Positions 16,069-19,347 of a DNA stretch of 19,347 bases are shown piece by piece. Source of the DNA: Betaproteobacteria bacterium RBG_16_58_11 (lineage in GTDB: Bacteria; Pseudomonadota; Gammaproteobacteria; Burkholderiales; Thiobacteraceae); contig MEQN01000027.1 in assembly GCA_001770235.1 (NCBI GenBank), positions 6,395 through 25,741 on the forward strand. The letters are read 5' to 3'. Each line of letters starts with the position of its first letter. Positions within the stretch are counted from its first letter, which is position 1. The notes beneath the pieces were generated by a model. It was not told the origin of the DNA and made no database searches. It worked only from the letters and a program-made list of their open reading frames with translations. The position numbers and the translations under genes were made by a program.

Positions 16069-17553
16069 ATGACCGATACCGTTATCCCAGCCGAAACCCT
16101 GCTTTCCACCGCCAGCAGCAGCCTGCTCAAACCCTATGGCCTCGACAACGACAGCCTGCAAATGGTGCTAGGCCAAGTCATGTCACGCGGTGTGGATTTC
16201 GCCGATTTGTATTTCCAATACAGCCGCGCCGAGGGCTGGCAGTTGGAAGAGGGGATCGTGAAATCGGGCAGCTTCAGCATCGATCAGGGCGTGGGGGTGC
16301 GCGCGGTGTCGGGGGACAAGACCGCGTTCGCCTATACCGACGACATCACCTTACCCGCGCTGCAACAAGCGGCGGCGGCGACGCGCGCCATCGCGCACGC
16401 CGGCGCGGAGGCGCGGGTGGAAGTGCCGGCCCTGACGCACGACCGGCGCGGCAAGCTGCATCTCGCGCGCCCGGCCTTGTATCTGCCGCATGACCCGCTG
16501 ACGAGTTTGAAGGATGCGGACAAGGTGTCCTTGCTGGAAAAAATCGAACGCATCGCGCGCAGTCTCGATCCGCGCGTCAGCCAAGTCATTGCCGGCCTCG
16601 CCGGCGAATATGATGTGGTGCTGGTGGCGCGTTCCGATGGCTTGGTGGCGGCCGATGTGCGGCCGCTCGTGCGCTTGTCGCTGCAAGTGATCGTGGAAGC
16701 CAATGGCCGGCGCGAACAAGGCTCAGCCGGCGGCGGCGGGCGCTTCGACTACGCTTATTTCACCGAAGAAATCATCACCCAGTACGCCAAGCTGGCGGTG
16801 CATCAAGCCATCACCAATCTCGATGCGCGTCCTGCGCCGGCCGGCAGCATGACCGTGGTGCTCGGCGCGGGTTGGCCCGGCATTTTGCTGCACGAAGCGA
16901 TCGGCCATGGCTTGGAAGGCGACTTCAACCGCAAGGGCAGTTCGGCTTTTTCCGGCCGGGTCGGCGACCAGGTCGCAGCCAGCGGCGTGACGGTGGTGGA
17001 TGATGGCACCATCGCGCGCCGGCGCGGTTCACTCAACATCGATGATGAGGGCAACCCGACCAATTGCACGGTGTTGATCGAAGATGGCATCCTCAAAGGT
17101 TATATGCAGGACACGCTCAACGCGCGCCTGATGGGCGTGCCGGTCACCGGAAACGCACGGCGCGAATCGTTTGCGCATATCCCCATGCCGCGCATGACCA
17201 ATACCTATATGTTGAATGGCGACAAAGATCCGCAAGAGATCATCAAGTCGGTGAAGCACGGCCTGTACGCGGCGAATTTCGGCGGTGGGCAAGTGGATAT
17301 CACCAGCGGCAAATTCGTGTTCTCCGCCGCCGAGGCTTACATGATCGAGGACGGCAAGATCACTTATCCGGTGAAAGGCGCGACCTTGATCGGCAACGGC
17401 CCCGACGTGCTGACTCGCGTGTCGATGATCGGCAACGACATGTCGCTCGATCCGGGAGTCGGCACCTGCGGCAAGGAAGGCCAGAGCGTCCCCGTCGGCG
17501 TGGGCCAGCCGACCCTCAAAATCGACAGCCTCACTGTCGGCGGCACGGTGTAA
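16069..17553 (+). CDS. tldD: Metalloprotease TldD
   Basis: Zinc protease subunit that works with TldE (PmbA) to degrade unfolded peptides, including antitoxins such as CcdA and modified leader peptides such as microcin B17 precursor. 494 residues. The metal motif [11 protein letters not shown] is at residues 275-285 (H275, E276, H280), with the further ligand expected in GTCGKEGQ (C467), so the site is intact. The ATG at 16069 is preferred: AAGTGAG at 16055-16061 can serve as ribosome site. A GTG at 16057 in the same frame would overlap that site and add four residues. tldE is not in the window. The gene is normally next to the nitrilase; the Fic/RelE patch separates them here. Confidence 0.96.
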   Translation: MTDTVIPAETLLSTASSSLLKPYGLDNDSLQMVLGQVMSRGVDFADLYFQYSRAEGWQLEEGIVKSGSFSIDQGVGVRAVSGDKTAFAYTDDITLPALQQAAAATRAIAHAGAEARVEVPALTHDRRGKLHLARPALYLPHDPLTSLKDADKVSLLEKIERIARSLDPRVSQVIAGLAGEYDVVLVARSDGLVAADVRPLVRLSLQVIVEANGRREQGSAGGGGRFDYAYFTEEIITQYAKLAVHQAITNLDARPAPAGSMTVVLGAGWPGILLHEAIGHGLEGDFNRKGSSAFSGRVGDQVAASGVTVVDDGTIARRRGSLNIDDEGNPTNCTVLIEDGILKGYMQDTLNARLMGVPVTGNARRESFAHIPMPRMTNTYMLNGDKDPQEIIKSVKHGLYAANFGGGQVDITSGKFVFSAAEAYMIEDGKITYPVKGATLIGNGPDVLTRVSMIGNDMSLDPGVGTCGKEGQSVPVGVGQPTLKIDSLTVGGTV

Positions 17554-17566
17554 GTCCAGCCCTGCT

Positions 17567-17596
17567 GGGGTGCGGCGCACGCGCGCACCGTACCCC
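17567..17596 (+). terminator. GC-rich hairpin after tldD, possible terminator
   Basis: GGGGTGCG (17567-17574) pairs with CGCACC (17584-17589) plus CCCC (17593-17596), with a three-base bulge. It lies about 14 bases past the tldD stop. T-runs occur only ~35-55 bases later, so it is not a textbook intrinsic terminator. Confidence 0.35.
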
Positions 17597-17654
17597 GGCG
17601 GTGCACCATACCGCTTTATTCCCCTGTTTTTATCGCGTTTTTTCTGGCGCAAGC

Positions 17655-17670
17655 TGGCACAGCCAATGCT
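17655..17670 (+). promoter_or_regulatory. Sigma-54-type promoter upstream of the DUF2934 gene
   Basis: TGGCACAGCCAATGCT matches the sigma-54 consensus TGGCACGnnnnTTGCW at 10 of 12 fixed positions, with the essential GG and GC at the right 10-base spacing. Transcription would begin near 17681, giving a leader of about 80 bases rich in A and T. An extended -10 (TGCTATATT, 17719-17727) is a competing sigma-70 option. Confidence 0.5.
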
Positions 17671-17692
17671 TGTATAAAAAATACATAAAATA

Positions 17693-17713
17693 TTTAATGG
17701 TAATGTCATTAAA
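17693..17713. promoter_or_regulatory. 7-bp dyad in the leader of the DUF2934 gene
   Basis: TTTAATG (17693-17699) and CATTAAA (17707-17713) are perfect reverse complements around a 7-base spacer. The site lies between the sigma-54-type site and the extended -10. It could be an operator or a weak RNA stem. Confidence 0.3.
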
Positions 17714-17761
17714 ATACGTGCTATATTTTTAGCTTATATTTTGAAACAAAGAGGTGAACCC

Positions 17762-18157
17762 ATGTCTGTATCCAAAGCGACTCCAAGCACAAAGAAATCG
17801 ATGGCGGTAACGAAAGCGGTCGTGGCTAAAAAACCCGCCGCGAAAAAGACCGCCGCTAAACCGGCAGCGAAGGCCGCGCCCGCCAAGGCCGCAAGCCCTA
17901 AACCCGCCGCCAAGCCGGCCGCGAGTGCCAAAGCCAAAGGGGATAAGCTTCCCGCCGCCAAGCCCGCTCCGGCCAAAAAGAAGGCTAGCAAGGGCAATGG
18001 CGCAACGCCCATCACCCCTGAGCAGCGCTATCGCATGATCTGCGACGCCGCTTACTACCGCGCCGAGCGCCGCGGTTTCATCGGTGGCAATCCGGCGGAA
18101 GACTGGGCGGCGGCCGAGGCGGAAATCGACGGTTTGCTGCTGAGCATGCAGCACTAG
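17762..18157 (+). CDS. Histone H1-like Lys/Ala/Pro-rich protein with C-terminal DUF2934
   Basis: 131 residues in two parts. Residues ~10-80 are low-complexity Lys/Ala/Pro repeats (AKKPAAKK, AAKPAAKAAP, KPAPAKKKA), like eukaryotic H1 tails and bacterial AlgP/HctB-type proteins, so strongly basic and probably nucleic-acid binding. Residues ~84-122 (ITPEQRYRMICDAAYYRAER, then GNPAEDWAAAEAEI) match the DUF2934 pattern, whose function is unknown. The ATG at 17762 follows GAGGTG at 17751-17756 at five-base spacing, which decides it over the in-frame TTG at 17741. The gene stands alone, with a sigma-54-like site upstream and a repeat element downstream. A nucleoid or RNA-binding role is inference. 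Confidence 0.85.
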   Translation: MSVSKATPSTKKSMAVTKAVVAKKPAAKKTAAKPAAKAAPAKAASPKPAAKPAASAKAKGDKLPAAKPAPAKKKASKGNGATPITPEQRYRMICDAAYYRAERRGFIGGNPAEDWAAAEAEIDGLLLSMQH

Positions 18158-18190
18158 CATTTGCCTCTCTGTTTTTGGGCTGGCACAGCT
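18153..18190 (+). repeat. Direct repeat, copy 1 (38 nt)
   Basis: Begins at the last codons of the DUF2934 gene (ACTAGCATTT) and ends GGCTGGCACAGCT. It matches copy 2 (18402-18440) at 34 of 39 aligned positions with one gap. Similarity stops at 18190, exactly where the stem-loop element begins. TGGCACAG is at 18181-18188, and the sigma-54 -12 position reads GT here instead of GC. Confidence 0.75.
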
Positions 18191-18366
18191 CATGTAGGTT
18201 GGGTTAGCGGCTTTATCGCGTAACCCAACAAAACCTAATCTTCCTTCTAAACGCAGGTGTTGATGTGTTTTGCCTACCTGTCGGGGTTGCCCGGAGGCGC
18301 CTGCTTTTGTGAAGATTGGGTTTGTTGGGTTACGGCGCAAAGAACCGCGCCTAACCCAACCTACAT
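18191..18366. repeat. Stem-loop repeat element, possible MITE-like insertion
   Basis: Arms 18191-18240 and 18313-18366 are imperfect reverse complements sharing ATGTAGGTTGGGTTA and TAACCCAACAAA blocks. Each arm is itself a hairpin (TTGGGTTA with TAACCCAA). Between the arms GCAGGTG (18253-18259) pairs with CGCCTGC (18298-18304), so the whole 176 bases could fold as one long nested stem. There is no transposase gene and no obvious short target duplication. The GTAGGTTGGGTTA/TAACCCAACA type is, from memory, a common dispersed intergenic repeat in several bacterial phyla. Confidence 0.7.
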
Positions 18367-18401
18367 CGGCGGAGTATGTTTCGTAATTTATAGGTACAGG
18401 T

Positions 18402-18440
18402 ACTAGCATTTACCTATCTAGTTTTTTGGCTGGCACAGTT
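18402..18440 (+). repeat. Direct repeat, copy 2 (39 nt), upstream of lemA
   Basis: ACTAGCATTTACC through GGCTGGCACAGTT, matching copy 1 at 34 of 39 aligned positions. It contains the first half of the sigma-54-like site of lemA. At 38/39 nt and imperfect, the pair is too long and too diverged for a fresh transposition target duplication. Confidence 0.75.
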
Positions 18441-18446
18441 TGGGCG
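18431..18446 (+). promoter_or_regulatory. Sigma-54-like promoter upstream of lemA
   Basis: TGGCACAGTTTGGGCG keeps the TGGCAC element and the GG-N10-GC spacing, but its -12 side reads GGGCG instead of TTGCW. It lies 40 bases before the lemA ATG, giving a start near 18457 and a leader of about 30 bases with AAGGAG at 18475-18480. Confidence 0.35.
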
Positions 18447-18486
18447 AGCGGGCTACCATGACGCGAATTATCGAAAGGAGTCGCGC

Positions 18487-19059
18487 ATGAGTATTTCCGC
18501 ATTCGTATTCTGGGGCCTGATCATTGTCGCCGGGGCGTACCTGGTCATGCTCTACAACAGCTTGGTTCAGGTCAAACACAATGTGTCCAAGGCCTGGGCC
18601 AATATCGATGTGCTGCTCAAGCAGCGCCACGACGAGCTGCCCAAGCTGGTCGAAACCTGCAAGCAATACATGAAATTCGAGCAGGAGACTTTAGAGCGAG
18701 TGATGCAAGCACGCAGCCGCGTCGCCAGCGCCCGCGAAGCGCACGACATCGGCGCCTTGGGCCAAGCCGAGGGCGCGCTGCGTATGGGGCTGGGCAATTT
18801 GTTCGCGCTGGCCGAAGCCTATCCCGACCTCAAGACCAACGAAACCTTTCAACATCTGCAAGCGCGCATCAGCGGTTTAGAAAACGCCATCGCCGACCGG
18901 CGCGAATTCTATAACGAGAGCGTCAATATCAATAACGTGCGCATCGAACAATTTCCCGATGCGGTCATAGCGCGCACGTTCAACTTCAAACCCTTTGAGC
19001 TGCTGAATTTTCAAACCGAAGAAAAGCAGGACGTAAATATCAAGCAGTTGTTTAGCTAG
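18487..19059 (+). CDS. lemA: LemA family protein
   Basis: 190-residue inner-membrane protein. Residues ~5-24 (AFVFWGLIIVAGAYLVMLYN) form one N-terminal membrane segment. The rest is a helical bundle with the family motifs NSLVQVKHNVSKAWANIDVLLKQR near the start, YPDLKTNETFQHL in the middle and AVIARTFNFKP near the end, so the domain is complete. The biochemical role is not established. AAGGAG at 18475-18480, six bases before the ATG, supports the start. The next gene begins 11 bases after its stop and encodes a GIDE-type membrane protein, a frequent partner of LemA, so the two are likely co-transcribed. Confidence 0.95.
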   Translation: MSISAFVFWGLIIVAGAYLVMLYNSLVQVKHNVSKAWANIDVLLKQRHDELPKLVETCKQYMKFEQETLERVMQARSRVASAREAHDIGALGQAEGALRMGLGNLFALAEAYPDLKTNETFQHLQARISGLENAIADRREFYNESVNINNVRIEQFPDAVIARTFNFKPFELLNFQTEEKQDVNIKQLFS

Positions 19060-19070
19060 CGAAATACGCG

Positions 19071-19347
19071 ATGCATCGCTCCAACCCGCTGGCGCTCGCC
19101 TCGGGCCTGCTTTTTCTGTCCGGGCTTGGGCTGCTGTGGTATGTGTCCCATGACTTCTCGCTCGTCAGCAAGCTCTACCTCGGCATCGCCTATTGTGCAG
19201 CCGCCAGCCTGATCGGGTTTTGGATGTGGCAGCATGGGCAACGTCTCGCGCGCATCATCGAAAACATCCCCACCAGCCGCATCGTCAGCGCGCCGCAAGG
19301 CTATGTCGAGTTGCTAGGCAAGGCATGCAAAATCGATGACATGAATT
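19071..19347 (+). CDS. GIDE-domain membrane protein (E3 ubiquitin ligase-like family), N-terminal part, cut by window end
   Basis: Open frame from the ATG at 19071 to the window edge, 92 residues seen. Two hydrophobic segments at residues ~7-24 (LALASGLLFLSGLGLLWY) and ~37-53 (LGIAYCAAASLIGFWMW) are followed by IIENIPTSRIVSAPQGYVEL, the opening of the GIDE domain (tPTS, then GyvEL.G). Bacterial members are annotated as E3 ubiquitin ligase-like only through similarity to mitochondrial MULAN; no RING domain or ligase activity is shown here. It starts 11 bases after lemA with a weak ribosome site, forming a lemA-GIDE pair. Confidence 0.8.
   Translation, partial: MHRSNPLALASGLLFLSGLGLLWYVSHDFSLVSKLYLGIAYCAAASLIGFWMWQHGQRLARIIENIPTSRIVSAPQGYVELLGKACKIDDMN

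Larger units (their letters stand above)
18158..18486. other. 329-base gene-free stretch between the DUF2934 gene and lemA
   Basis: Holds most of direct repeat copy 1, the stem-loop element, a 35-base unassigned piece (18367-18401), direct repeat copy 2 with a sigma-54-like site, and the lemA ribosome site. I see no supported gene on either strand; the long minus-strand frame across it is a shadow continuing through the DUF2934 gene. Confidence 0.6.

Noticed and set aside
17729..18409. 226-codon minus-strand frame across the DUF2934 gene and the stem-loop element
   Set aside because: Gly/Arg/Phe-rich translation is the mirror of Lys/Ala/Pro codons on the plus strand.
18153..18440. Direct repeats as a transposon target-site duplication
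   Set aside because: 38-39 nt with five differences is too long and diverged for a target duplication, and 35 unrelated bases separate the element from copy 2.

Overview
The window is about 19.3 kb of GC-rich chromosomal DNA. The protein families and gene order (ftsH-folP-glmM; yhdP-nitrilase-tldD; lemA followed by a GIDE-type gene) point to a betaproteobacterium, probably of the Nitrosomonadales/Gallionellaceae type. That placement is inference from family resemblance; no rRNA or tRNA gene is present to confirm it.

Layout. Bases 1-3292 (+ strand): 3' part of ftsH, then folP and glmM, the last two overlapping by 8 bases. Bases 3293-3452: convergent gap holding a 31-nt-arm inverted repeat. 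Bases 3453-6116 (- strand): glnE, divergent from acs (6187-8154). The 70-bp gap between them holds a 20-bp near-palindrome whose two ends read as the -10 boxes of the two genes. Bases 8155-8363: a second 31-nt-arm inverted repeat of a different sequence family. Bases 8364-13365: yhdP, a small secreted-protein gene and a nitrilase-family amidase gene, joined by two ATGA stop/start overlaps. Bases 13366-16000: an accessory patch with a Fic-family gene and a RelE-type toxin-antitoxin pair. It separates the nitrilase gene from tldD (16069-17553), its usual neighbour. Bases 17554-19347: a gene for a Lys/Ala-rich protein with a DUF2934 end, a stem-loop repeat element flanked by 38/39-nt direct repeats, lemA, and the start of a GIDE-domain membrane protein gene cut by the window edge.

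How the genes fit together. The core genes are housekeeping: membrane proteolysis (FtsH), folate synthesis (FolP), amino-sugar supply for the cell wall (GlmM), nitrogen control of glutamine synthetase (GlnE), acetate activation (Acs), envelope lipid homeostasis (YhdP), metabolite repair (nitrilase family) and peptide proteolysis (TldD).

No clearly undescribed enzyme system is present. The most unusual signals are regulatory. (1) Six copies of an 11-mer related to TCGATTTTTAC run into the start codon of the Fic gene at end-to-end spacings of 30, 20, 39, 30 and 20 bp. (2) TGGCACAG occurs three times near the DUF2934 and lemA genes, twice with the GG-N10-GC spacing of a sigma-54 promoter. (3) A stem-loop element begins exactly where one copy of a 38-nt direct repeat stops matching the other, inside a sigma-54-like sequence. 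(4) The antitoxin joins a Phd/YefM-like front to a RelB-like tail.
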